Source: Ananas comosus (Eukaryota; Streptophyta; Magnoliopsida; Poales; Bromeliaceae). Taken from it: a stretch of DNA of 64,000 nucleotides. The stretch covers positions 6,709,307 through 6,773,306 of the forward strand of contig NC_033627.1 of NCBI RefSeq assembly GCF_001540865.1, read 5' to 3'. Of this stretch, positions 44,649 to 56,318 are shown in pieces. Every line of letters starts with the position of its first letter. Position 1 is the stretch's first letter. The notes beneath the pieces are model-generated. The model had not been told where the DNA came from, made no database searches, and was given only the letters and a program-made list of their open reading frames with translations. The position numbers and the translations under genes are program-made.

Positions 44649-47377
44649 TGTAGTACACTGGACCTATGCAAATTGCGAGGTTCGAGTGATTGGATGTGTT
44701 CCGAGCTTTTCCACACTTGGTGGAAGGTCGTAGAATATTTTCCGATCTAAAAAGTTCGAAAATCTGAGTTCTAGACGAGTCCTGAGAGTTTTTACTCTCG
44801 GGGACCGGTCCCTGGCTAGGAGAGACCGATCCCCCCGGAACAGTATTGCGGCAGCCTTGAGGCAACCGGTCCCTGGCGGATGAGACCTGTCCCCGAGCGC
44901 GTCCACGCGGGGAGAGACCGGTCCCATGCGAGGAGAGACCGATTCCCGAACGTTGGATTTTCGGGGCAGGCCGAGAGACCGGTCCCAGGTCGGGGAGACC
45001 AGTCCCTCAGTCCGAAAACTGCCCAGTCCGGCCTGATGCAATATTGGGAAATTGAGGGGCTTCTCTGGATTTTGTTACATTAGATGGCCTAAATGACCAT
45101 TCCACCCTCTCTCTTCCTCATTTCTCTTTTTCTCACTCTCCCAACACCTTGTTAGAGAAGGAGAAGAATAAGGAGAAGGAGAAGAAGGAAAGGAGGAGAA
45201 GAAGAAGACCACCAAGAGGACTTGGAGCACCTTTCTCTCCCTCTTTTCTTTCCATTGGTGCTTGAAAGCTTGGACTTGGAGCTTGCTAAAGAGAAGATCT
45301 TCACTCTTGGAGATTGGATTGGAACTTCTAAAAAGGTTTGTTGCTTGTTCCTCCCCTCTAGACCTAGTTTTGGTGGATTTTTGGAGATAAAACCCTAGAA
45401 TGAAAAATCTAGGGTTTAATTGGGGCTTTTTGATTTAGGGCTTTTTGAGCTAATCTAATTGGATTAGAATCTTGGTTTAAGTTGTTTTGGGAGAGATCTA
45501 GCTTCCATTTGAGCTTTGGGAAGGGGTTTCTATACTATAGGTGAGATTTTGACCCTTTTGCTTAGTAGGTTAATGATTGAGCTAGTAGTTGTTCGTTTAC
45601 TTCTTGTAGCTCACTTTTTGATACTTCTAGGGTGCTAGGAGTTTAGTGGACATCTTCGTTGGAGCAAACAAAGGGTTGCGCGAAGTTTGGTAGGTTTGAC
45701 CTAGCCTAGCATATGAGAAATTCTCATATCCGATGTCTTATGCTTCGTAAAGTAGAAATTCATGCATTTCCATAATAAATATATTTATTGTGAATTTTAG
45801 GATGCTTAAAATGCCTACATTATATATAATGCATTTTTTGGACCTCTATGTAGTAGAGAGTAGCATGTGAGACTTATGCATGTGCTTAGTATTCTAGATA
45901 TGATTCAAGAGCATGTTTTATATAGTGAGAATGAGAGGGATAATGCGCATTTAGACATAACTCTCATGTTGGACATAGGACCATACATAATGCCATGAAG
46001 AGGCTTGAAACTTACACTATTAGCTTACTACTGAACCAATGTTATAAAGGGGCATTGGGCTTGTAATGTAGTTGGGACAAGTGAAACCTAGTGTCATAAA
46101 GCGGCACTAGTGTTGGGACAAAATTTGGACTTAGCGTAATATAATGCCATCAAAGAATATAGATGTACATGATGCATAATTTAGTAAGCTAATGTCGAAA
46201 AAGGGGCATTAATTGGACTTGGATTTGATGTAGTAAAGCTATGGTCCTTGACATAGAAATTATTGAACGATTAAACCTCATATTGAGACATTGAACTAGA
46301 CCTTCGGGTTATTAGTGACTTTTACCATGTTAGAGACATGATAATTGGGTACTTGAGACGATGATTATGCTTGTTTGCCATTTGTGCTCATTCGCACATG
46401 CTTGTGAGGGTCGCTCCCTACAAGCCGGCACTCCGGAGTTGGCCTACGCGACTTATGATCGCTCGTGCGGTATCGAGAAGCCTACGGAGTCGAGAGGGAT
46501 AGACTCATTTCTAAAGTGGAAATGCTGGAACTACCACCGACACTTAGGCGGTTTAAGCCGGACTACGCTCGTGTAGGTCCTAAAACAAGATTGAACTTGG
46601 ACATAATTTCTTAAATTTGAATCACTGCTAGATAGATCATAGTAGTTGGATTATTGGACATACTCATGGTGTGGCTTTGAGATATTGAGACATGTAGTAT
46701 ACTTGATAGAATTACTTATCGCATCTTAGTATACTTGGCAGCTGATGAGCGTATTTACCCGACATTGGCATATTCAAACATGATAGCATTGATATACATC
46801 ACGTTTACTTATGGCATAGCTTTTCACTCATGCTTTCAATTCTGTAGTTTATTATTGTCTATTACTACTATTGTTGCTTATCATACTTACCATTTTTTTT
46901 GGGGCCTAATGGTGCATTGAGCTGAGGTCAGTAATTGCCCACTGGGAACTATAAATTATATTTCTCACACCCTTTTGTTTTATATTTTATTTCAGAGCCT
47001 TTCACTCCGGGCGAGGCTAGGGACCGTGGAAAGGGTATCGCCTCGAGCTAACTTGCTATCGAGGACGTGTTGATAGGTGGTCTACCTCTCGTTGTTTTAT
47101 TTTGGAGAGGTTTTGGAGAGTTACCTGTGTATAGAGACCACCCCACTGTGGATTTCTTTGTGATTCTTATTGTACCTTTTTATGCTTATGCTTAGTGGAC
47201 TACTTTACTCCTTCTCTACTTGTCACTAGTTTTTAGTTGTTAGCAGCTCTAATATCTCTAGATACTTGTTTCTTCTTGCTTTCGCATCTCTTTTGTTGTA
47301 AACACCTTATATGCACAAGCATATAGCGGGTCTGGACACGCGCCGAACGGGTCTATGCTGGGTCCCCGGGCATGACA
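44649..47377 (+). mobile_element. Solo LTR D1 (2.73 kb) with target duplication TTGAT
   Basis: It begins TGTAGTACACTGGACC and ends GGGCATGACA, and is flanked by TTGAT at 44644-44648 and 47378-47382. It is homologous along its length to D2 (49973-52425), including the GGTTCGAGTG start, TCATTCGCACATGCTTGTGA, GCCCACTGGGAACTAT and the GCGGGTCTGGACACG end. It has no coding sequence, primer site or polypurine tract. Confidence 0.88.
44797..45003 (+). promoter_or_regulatory. Palindromic cassette of LTR D1
   Basis: At least five copies of GGGACCGGTCCC-like or GAGAGACCGGTCCC-like palindromes, 150-350 bases from the LTR 5' end. Confidence 0.55.
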
Positions 47378-47382
47378 TTGAT

Positions 47383-48273
47383 GCTCTTTTGATATGCATG
47401 GTATAATTGCTATATCATTTCTATTTGATGATTTTATTGTAAAAACTTACAAAAGCAAAGTTTTTCATGATATGCAATTTTTTTTTTAACACGGTTAAAG
47501 ATATTTTGGGATGGCTTCTTTGTTTTTTTGGTTTTTTAATTTTCTGTCGTTATTTTTAGACTGGTCAGGTCGCTACCATAGAAAGAGAACTTACTCGCAC
47601 ATCTTTCTCTTTCTCTCTAGATTTTTTTTTCTTTATCTTCATAGTTTTTCTACTTCGTTTGGTTCGAGGATAAGTAAGAATTGCCTATTTCAGGAATAGG
47701 TACAAGCTCAAGTATAAGCCTGGAATAAATCAATTGTGCGTTTGGATAAAAATTGAGTTGTACCCGAAAATAAAAAAAAAGTATTTGGATAAATAAGATG
47801 GAATAAGAAGAATAGTGATAGTTATAAATAGAAAAAAATAATATTGCCCTTTATAATTGAATTTAAATTTTTAAATTTTATATCTAAAATTTTAAATTTA
47901 AATATATAACTTTAAAAATTAAAAAATTTAAAATAAAATTTTAAATTTTAAATTTTAAATTCAAAAATTTAAAGTTCTAAATTTTAAATTTATGATTAAA
48001 TTTAAATTTAAAAATATCAAATATCAAATTTTAAATTTTAACAATTAAAAATAATAATTTAAAAATTAAAATTAAAATTAAAATTATAAATTATAAATAT
48101 TAATTTTAACATTACAAATTATTATATTTTTAAAATTTAAAATTAATTTTTAAATTTAAAATTTAAATTTAAAAAATAAATTGAAGTGGGATTAGCTAAT
48201 CCCAGCCCAATATCAGGTGGGGGAGGTAGGGGTTGGAGTTTGTTATCCCCATTCCTAACTCCGATAACCCGTT
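47383..48273. other. AT-rich spacer with possible MITE debris
   Basis: 47820-48180 is made of permuted AAATTT/TTAAA words. CCTATTTCAGGAATAGGTAC (47680-47702) and GGGTTATC-like text near 48270 could be ends of a small element, but I cannot pair them convincingly. Confidence 0.4.
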
Positions 48274-49972
48274 AGGTCACGCCCCGCAACCGCCAATTTG
48301 GACGGTTCGGGCACGTCAAACAGACGCCGAACGGACTGCACCTCCTCTGTCCGTCCAAGGCTAAACAACAAAGTCATGTACATCAAGTTGCCACGGTAAA
48401 CTTAAACAACATACATAAACATTGCGAGTATAACAAGCAAGTGATTACACAACATATAAGAGAGCAAAGGAGAGTTCTATCTATTACATTTGACATCCAA
48501 CATTTACATAATTAATTACATTTCCATCTCCCAAAATGTATACATAAGGTTTACAAGTTCATCTCATCATACATAGGTAGCCCTCCAAAATCCTCACCAA
48601 CATATACACCATCTATGCACACGAGGGTACTCTAAAGCAAGTAGGAAAATCTACTAACTACTAGAGCGCTATGCCCTTACCGCGATCCTCGCCCGGTGTA
48701 CTCGAACTCGGCCCCGCAACAAAGTAGGGTGAGAACTATATAAATATAGTTCCCAGTGGGTTCGACCGCCGACTCCGTCGATCTTCTCACTAGGTCTAAG
48801 CAGGCATAAGTAGATAGATATTTGGAAATAAATTGCTCACATAACATGAATTCTACTAACATGTTACTATGCCTCAATCAATAGCAATGAATGTAATCTA
48901 CATAGTAATGAAGTCATCTATCATGCTACTATGTTCAAGGAAATATGTCATTCATGTTTTCATCCAATCACTCGGTTAACCCGAAGGTTTGCCCACGACT
49001 CACAATGCAATCCCATAGGTAAGGAGACCCTCCCGCTCGCAAACCCGAGACCGTCTGCTGGACAAGTACGTTAGTCCATCACGTGATGACTCCAGAACTC
49101 ACTACTTGGGTAGAGCGACCACACCAAGCGAAAACAGACTATGTGAGTATGATCCAATCCTCGCCAACTGAGGATACCCTACCAACTAGGGCTAACAATA
49201 GCTCGGGAACTCGACTATCCCTAATATCCATGTTTAAGTGTTACATCTACACTAAGTTCACATGCAATATATCATAGCTTGGGAAATTCATCTATCCCTA
49301 AACTTCAAGTTCATGTGTTTCATCTACACTATATTTATCATGCCACTCGTCATCTATGTCATCAAACATTGTTTAATGCCACTCGTTATGCCACTACACA
49401 TATCAAGTTCTCTACTTGTTTCGGCACCATAGGATTTCAATGTCAAGACCCAATTCCTTATATATTCAATATATCATGTGTTCATCCCACAATACGATAT
49501 CAACTAAGAAATCACATAAGGAATGGAAATGCAACAAGCTATAATCCTACAATGCATAGCAACATGAGAGATGCAAGGTCGACAATGTAACTAAGACATA
49601 GAAAGAAATTCAACTGCTTCGGGACGGCACCCCCCACCTCTAGGTGATGCCGCGATGCTAGGAATCCAGTTTCGTGATTTTTAGACGCCGCCTCGACCTT
49701 CCAGGAGGAAACGAAGCCAAAACGGTCCTTTTCTCTAATATCTTCGCGTAGCCTCGTCGGATTGCCGAACCGAGACCACGAACGCGTTAGAAAACCTAGC
49801 AATTTGGTTTGTATAGGATTAATTTAGATCAAACCCTTACATTTTACAAAACCCCTTTTTAGAGCCCTAATATGCTATTATTGCAAGAAACCCAATTCCA
49901 CTACTTAATTCAAGCAATAAGCATCTATTTAGCATCCTAGGGTTCCACTAAAATCAATTCTAAAGCATATAA

Positions 49973-52425
49973 TGTAACACAATGGACTTGTGCATATTGC
50001 AAGGTTCGAGTGTTTGATCTGTATTCTGAGCCTTTCCACAGTTTTTGGAGGGTCGTTGATAGTGTTCCGACCCATGGCTCGCATCCCGAGAATTGAGGTT
50101 TTGATCTTGGCACCAAAATCGAGAAAATTGGATTAAATGGTCTGCTCTCGGGTTGCCTCTGCAGGATTGTGTACCGATACAACCTTGATGGTTGTACCAG
50201 AACACATTGTGTACCGGTACAGCCCTGATGGTTGTACCGGTACAGATGTGGATTATAGCCAACCCGAGGCTCGGGTTTGTGTTTTCGTGGGATTTGTACC
50301 GGTACACTTTCCCGTGTACCGGTACACTTTGGCAGAATCTGAACTGGTCGAACTGCATGAGTGTTTTTGCGATTGTGGCCTATCTATAAGTAACCCCACG
50401 CCCCTTTGTTGCTTCCCTGAGCTTGGGAACAGAGGAGAGAAGGTAGGGGAGCCCTCCACTCCATCTCTTTCATTTTCTTTTGATTTTAGCTTGGGTTTTT
50501 GAAGTTAATTCCTTCTTTTTGCTTCTTTCTTCTTCTTGGTGCTATTTCCACCAAGGGAGAAGCTCTAGCTTGGTGTTTGAAGCTTGTAGCAAGGAAGGAC
50601 TTCAACCCTAGCTTGCTTGGAGGCTTGTCTTGGAACTCTTAAGAGGTTAGTAACATGTTTCTAGCTTTTGATTCATGTTTTGGTAGATTCTACCCTTTGG
50701 AACCCTAAAAATGAGACTTAGGGTTATTTTTGGGGATTTTAGATTTGTAGCTTCTAAAACCAAATTGATTGGTTTAGAACCTTTGTTTAGGTTGGGTTTG
50801 AGGGACTCTAACTCCCATTTGGAGATCGTGTGAGGTTTCTTCGCATCCGGTGAGTTTTCTTCACCTTAGCTTGGGTTGTTTAATGTTTGATCATATGATT
50901 GTTCGTAACGTTCGTGTATCCCTCCTTTTGTAACCTTTAGGGTACTAGGAGAGTAGTGGACACCTTCGTTGGAGCAAACGAAGGGTTTCGATTAGTTTCG
51001 GTGGGTTTGGCTTTATTGGAATAGGAGAAAATTTCTCCTAAGTGGTTAAATGTCTTCGTTTCATCACATCGCATGCATATTCATGCTAGATAGAATTTAT
51101 GTGAATTTTAGAATGCTTAATATGCATGTGTTATGTATTATAAAAATTCATCTCTATATAGTAGAGCCTTATGTGGACTTAACATGCATGTGAGTAGCAT
51201 TCTTCTTGTGGTTTGGAAACATGTCTCATATGACGAAAATGACTTGAATTATGTATTCTTGAACACTAAACTCATGCTTGGACTTAGTGGGCAAAAGTGC
51301 CATAAAGGGGCACTTGAACTAGTAAACTGTGAAACTGCAATATAGAGACATAGAAATAGGCCATTGTGACAACGACTATATTCCGTATTTTAGACACGAT
51401 GACATAGTAATAGACCATTGAGATATAGGTTATATTCCATATTTTAGACATGATGACTTGAGACTTGAGACAGATTTTACGCTTGCTTGCCCTTGTGCTC
51501 ATTCGCACATGCTTGTGAGGGTCGCTCCATACAAGCCGGCACTCCGGAGATAGCCATCGCGATATATGCTCGCCGGTGCGGGATTGGGCGCCGAAGTGGA
51601 TTGCCGTGGGGGAGGCTCATTCCTAGAGTGGGGATGTTGACTACCACGGGGCCATTAGGCACGGCACAAGCCAGATAGCCTATGGGTGTGTCCTACAAGA
51701 TTGCAACTATAAGTAGTTAATATGCCAAGTGGATTTGAACTAGAATAGTAAACAATAACATCTTACTATTTTTGTTGTGGACATTATGTTGGTTGCATAC
51801 TCATGCTTATTCATATTAGCATAGCTTTCTTACTTATACAAATCATGCTAAATAGAGACATCATGTTATAGCAAGCATTCATGTTTATTTACTTGCTGTT
51901 CATTTCGATATTTACTCGCTTCTACTTACTTGCTTAGTTTTGGGCCTAGTGGTGCTTTTCACTGAAGTCAGTAATTGCCCACTGGGAACTATTATTTAAT
52001 AGTTCTCACGCCCCCTGTTTTATGATTTTATTTCAGAGCCTTCAGCACCGACGGAGGCACGGGATCGCGGCAAGGGAGTCGTATAGCTAGTTAGCACGGA
52101 GCTTGCTTTTGCTCCTAGATGGTCTACTCTCTTTTTGTGTTTTGGTGAGAGAGAGTTTTGTTACCATGTATAGAGACCACCATTGTATTTTTCTTAGTCC
52201 TTATACTTGGGATTTTAGTGGTATTACTTTATGGTTCTTTACTTAGTGGATTTTATGTTGTACTCTTCTGTTGTAGAATTTAGTAGTACTTTGCTCTGAT
52301 ATCGCTAAATCTCTTTGTATTATTATTTTATTTATTGCTTTATTGTAGACGCCTTATATGTTTTAGACATATGGCGGGTCTGGACACGTGCCGGGCGGGC
52401 TTCCGCTATGTCCCGGGGCGTGACA
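49973..52425 (+). mobile_element. Solo LTR D2 (2.45 kb) inside LTR F
   Basis: It begins TGTAACACAATGG and ends GGGGCGTGACA and is a colinear relative of D1. A TATA-like CTATAAGTA lies at 50394-50402. No perfect 5-bp target duplication is visible (TATAA on the left, TAAAC on the right). Confidence 0.8.
50163..50325 (+). promoter_or_regulatory. Palindromic cassette of LTR D2
   Basis: Five to six copies of GTACCGGTAC or near variants, each a short palindrome (TTGTACCGGTACA and similar), end ~70 bases before the TATA-like box. Confidence 0.6.
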
Positions 52426-52748
52426 TAAACCTAACCCTAGAAATCCACCATTGTTGCCCAAGAAGCTTACCTCAATAGCTTTCCTCTCTTGAGCCTAGGA
52501 AGAAGAAGAAGATGGCACTCCACTTTCAAGCTTCCTTCTCCACCAAATCTCCCTTCTCCTTTCCACCTTGAAGAGAGAGAGAAAGAGAGCTTAGATAGAG
52601 AGAGGGAGAGTGTTTAGGGTTGCTAGTGTGAGGGAGTGAGAGGAGAGAGCTCATATCACCCTTAAATAGCTTCCACTAATGTAGAATTGCAAGAATCCCC
52701 CTCAACTATGTAAACAGTGCACAGTTCGCACTGGGCTGTTCGCAGCTA

Positions 52749-52788
52749 CGGGGTCCGGACCCTGGGGAGGGTCTGGACCCCGAGAGCA
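52749..52788 (-). promoter_or_regulatory. Palindromic cassette of LTR F
   Basis: GGGTCCGGACCC and GGGTCTGGACCCC, about 80 bases upstream of the TATA-like box on the minus strand. Confidence 0.5.
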
Positions 52789-52810
52789 GGAAAATCCTGC
52801 AATTTTGCAG

Positions 52811-53067
52811 AATCACCTCTACCAGCTATCCAAAGTCCCCTACCCCACAGATCAATCTCCTCCCAATCTTTGTCACTTATCAATGTTGGCTTATTCAATT
52901 TTCCGAACAACGCCTTATGAATGCCTAATTATACCAAAAAGGTTTCTCTTTTCTTTACAAGATTCACTTTTCTCTACAAAAGATAGAAGTTTTCTTTACC
53001 ATCAAATTCTTTTACCTCAAACTCAGAGATGAGACATTTGATATCTCTGTTGTAGCGCAAATCTTAA
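52811..53067 (-). other. Probable start of the internal region of Copia element K
   Basis: It lies beyond the primer site on the minus strand. No gag coding is recognisable. Confidence 0.4.
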
Positions 53068-53079
53068 GCTCTGATACCA
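53068..53079 (-). other. Primer-binding site of Copia element K
   Basis: The minus strand reads TGGTATCAGAGC, two bases after the LTR end. Confidence 0.8.
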
Positions 53080-53235
53080 CTTGTTGGAAACTGGATGGAC
53101 TGTCCTTTTATAAGAAAATGCATGTGCATGCATGTGCAAATATTGCATTAGAAATAAATTTTTTTTAATAAAATATGATCCCATCATGTATATCTTAATA
53201 TCATAACATTTATAATATATATATATATAGTGGGC

Positions 53236-53761
53236 TGGTATGCTTCTGGAAGCATAGAGCGCTCCGTGCTTCTAAGTCGTTTTCAATGTTGCGACTTTCG
53301 AATCGACGATCGGCTCCATTAGAGTTGATCTAGAGTATTTGAAGTACCTAGAAAATAAATTTTGCGATTTTTCGATATCATTTGCCTAGTGATCGAATGG
53401 GCTCAAAATCAGTAATTTTAATGGCCGTGGTGAGCCGTTTGCAAGTTTAACGGTGTAGAAATATCTAAATCACGTGAAATTTTGATAGAAAATTCTTTAT
53501 ACTATATAAAACAAGATGAATAACTTTGATCTAAAATTTTAATGTCATATCATCATATTTTGTAAGATTTTTTATTTCCAGCCGTTGATTTTGAGCAACT
53601 TCGATCACTAGGAAAATGATATCGAAAAATCACAAAATTTATTTTCTAGGTACTTCAAATATTCTAGACCAAGTCTAACGGAGCCGATCGTCGATTCAAA
53701 AGTCCCAACATCGAAAATGACTTGGAAGCACGGAGCGCTCCGTGTTTCCAAAAGCATACCA
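53236..53761. mobile_element. Long-TIR element M3 (526 bp)
   Basis: The ends TGGTATGCTT are inverted at the other side. ~170 bases of inverted similarity include AATCGACGATCGGCTCC and TGAAGTACCTAGAAAATAAA. It sits after a TA run (53215-53229). The interior holds AGCCGTTTGCAAGTTTAACG. Confidence 0.8.
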
Positions 53762-53770
53762 GACGCATAT

Positions 53771-53771
53771 N
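53771..53771. other. Assembly gap (single N)
   Basis: The base is N, between the end of M3 and the LTR-G region. Confidence 0.9.
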
Positions 53772-55941
53772 TATACAAAGAAATTTTTCCTGTATACGAA
53801 GCGACAGCTGTACCTGTAAACATACAATACTCCAAACAGTAGTATAGAGCTGCTCGAGTAAACAAAAGCTAAACAAACTGAGCTTCATATACATAGTTCA
53901 AAAATCAAATATAGAGTTACTCGCACTGGCGAGTTAAGTACTATGTACATAAGCTCGAAATAAAACAACTACCTGCAGTAGGGTGCCTCTAGCTCTGCTC
54001 GGCGGGTAGGGCTCTAACTCGCGACGCCCTTACCTCGATCCTGATCCGCGGAAGGCGCAGCAGCCGAAACCTGTGGCTCTGCAAAACAGGGGTAACAACT
54101 GGGCGTGAGAACTACTGTAAAAACAAGTAGTCCTCAGTGGGTGCCGCCCAAAACAACATCGGTCCACCCACTAAGTCTACAGAAAGGAGCAATGGTAAAA
54201 GTAAAATGCTGGAATGAACTCTAAAGCTACTAGTCACTACACCATCCTGCTCTATACTAACCCACTGTAGGAAATGTCAAAACTGACCCAATCCAATCGA
54301 GACTGTAAACATACCCGTCCCGGGGACTGTGAATACACCCGTCCATGCCCAGGTGTGACTATCCAGCTACCTCCACACTAACTGGTCCGTGGAGAGCAAG
54401 CCCAACCGGCATGAGCGACACCAAGGCGAAAGCACAAAGCCCGTCTCCGGAGTGGCACTCGTGGGCACTACCCAACCGAGTATGCAGCGTATCTCTGTCG
54501 AGCTCAAACAAGTTCTGAAAAGCCAAAGTCAAGTAACCGACTCTATCTGGTCTAACAACCAACCGTTCACGTGCCCTCGGCACAATCTGTCGCCAAAAAG
54601 GCGATCCGAGTCCACCGTCAACCTTACGGCACCCAACAGTTCGGAACAGCCCAAACGACCCTGTAAAAATCCACTCGGCATACCAGCACGAGTGTAATTG
54701 TATGCTAAACTACCTGAAGTACTCGTCTAGAGGATACTGCGACAGTACAATTTTATAACGGCTCCTAGAGCTAAATCAGGCAGTTTAAACAAGTGAGAGG
54801 ACCAAATCGCAGGTTTTCTCCTAATTCCAATACCAAGTCCAACATGTATAAACTACTCAATTTATTACCACATGCTCCAAATTCAGATTTGCAATCTATA
54901 ATATAATCCATGAATTCGAGCTAGAATAGATTATACCAAAAATCAGAATTTATACATGTCGATGATTAGAACTTAGAAGTCAAAACCGATGTAACCCACC
55001 TCAAAGCTTATCCCTGGCAGCACGGAACTCCCTCGGCTGCGGCACAACCTGCTGGATCGATTGAAAATGTCCGAGTCTCGAAATCAGCTATCTCCAAGCT
55101 ATCAACATCGAAAGTCCACAATTCACTCTAAATACACAGCAGCAGAGAAGAGAAGGGTTTTGACCAAGCTAACCTAGACCAAAATCCACAAGTAAGGGCT
55201 TCGTGGATTCCTCTCGCAGTCCTGAATCCAATGAACCAAGTCTTGTCGCAATCCGATGCTCCTACGTTGAGTACGATCTGAAATACTAACGGTCGACGGC
55301 AAATTTCAGCAAAACAGCATCTTGGAGCTCGAAGAAGTAAAAACTAGCCAAAACGAAGGAAGTGCTAGATAACCAACCTCGACCGCGACTAGCACTGGTG
55401 CGACGTCACAAACGGCAAACATCCGCACTCGCCCGGCCTCCTCGCGATGCAACGGCGGCAACCGTATCCTCGAACGGCTCTGCGGCGCGACGTCGGCGAC
55501 GAAAGCTCCAACCGAGCCCTTCCTTGCCTTCAACCAGATGAGAGTGAGAGAGAGATGAAGATGGAGCAAAATGGCTCCTCTCTCTCTACGTAAAGCTATA
55601 TAGAGAGAAAAAGAGTTGGTGATACAAACGAAGGATAAAATTACCCAATTAGCCCTCTACCTACCCTCTTGTACCGGGACACGGACTCCTGTACCGGTAC
55701 AAGAGCCAACCCGAGAGCAACTTGTGCGTAGCCTCGCTAGTTGTACCGGTACAGCCACGCTGGTTGTACCGGTACAGCAAGCAGAGAAATCTGCTGTTTT
55801 GCAGATTTCTTCGCTATAAGTTGTCCTCGCATCGCACGGAGTCCGTTTTGCGTCTATTTGACGCCAACGCGATTCGGACTTGTTCCGACACTCTCCAGAG
55901 CTGCCGACAAGCCACCACAGCTGTACACCAGGGACCTCACA
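53772..55941 (-). mobile_element. LTR G (minus strand), interrupting M4
   Basis: Begins TGTGAGGTCCC at 55941 on the minus strand. It has the cassette, a TATA-like CTATATAGC (55595-55603), a GA/CT-rich leader and the TCCTCAGTGGGTGCCGCCC block shared in position with the other LTRs. M4 resumes directly at 55942. The lower boundary is lost at the gap. Confidence 0.6.
55671..55778 (-). promoter_or_regulatory. Palindromic cassette of LTR G
   Basis: Three clear TGTACCGGTACA palindromes and one variant, about 70 bases upstream of the TATA-like box on the minus strand. The motif equals that of D2, although the rest of the two LTRs is strongly diverged. Confidence 0.55.
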
Positions 55942-56252
55942 TCGAAAATTTTAGTACTATATCACCACTTTTTATAGAATTTTGATTTTCAGCCGTTAAA
56001 AATTATAGATTTTGAATCCTTTNTATCACCACTTTTTATAGGATTTTTATTTTCAGCCGTTAAAAATTATAGATTTTGAATCCTTTCGATTGCTAGTTAA
56101 ATGATATCGAAAAATCGCAAAAATTATTTTCTAGAAACTTCAAATATGCTAAATCAAGTCTAACGGAGCCGATTGCCGATTTGGAAATTCCATCATGGTA
56201 AACGGCTCAGTAGCACGGAGGCCATCGTGCTCCTGAGAGCACAGCAGTTCTG

Positions 56253-56255
<3 letters not shown>
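55942..56255. mobile_element. Long-TIR element M4 (right part only)
   Basis: Matches the right half of M5 (62758-63010), including ACGGAGCCGATTGCCGAT and GAGAGCACAGCAG, followed by (TA)n. It contains the N at 56023. Confidence 0.7.
56023..56023. other. Assembly gap with a duplicated 63-base flank
   Basis: 55960-56022 and 56024-56086 are almost the same sequence on either side of the N, as expected for unmerged overlapping contig ends. Confidence 0.85.

Positions 56256-56316
<61 letters not shown>
56256..56316. repeat. (TA)n microsatellite
   Basis: About 60 bases of TA directly after M4. Confidence 0.9.

Positions 56317-56318
<2 letters not shown>

Larger units (their letters stand above)
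48274..52810 (-). mobile_element. LTR F (minus strand), split by LTR D2
   Basis: 48274-49972 and 52426-52810 together resemble LTR B in the same order: TCACGCCCCGC end, AGTTCCCAGTGGG, GGCACCCCCCACC, CTAGCAATTTGG, AAACCTAACCCTAG, AGAAGCTTACCTC, a CT/GA-rich leader, TATA-like CTATTTAAG (52661-52669) and a palindromic cassette. The LTR 5' end is lost where it meets other repeat sequence near 52810. Confidence 0.65.

Noticed and set aside
49959..52430. 5-bp target duplication for LTR D2
   Set aside because: The flanks read TATAA and TAAAC; the overlap is only partial, so no duplication is claimed.
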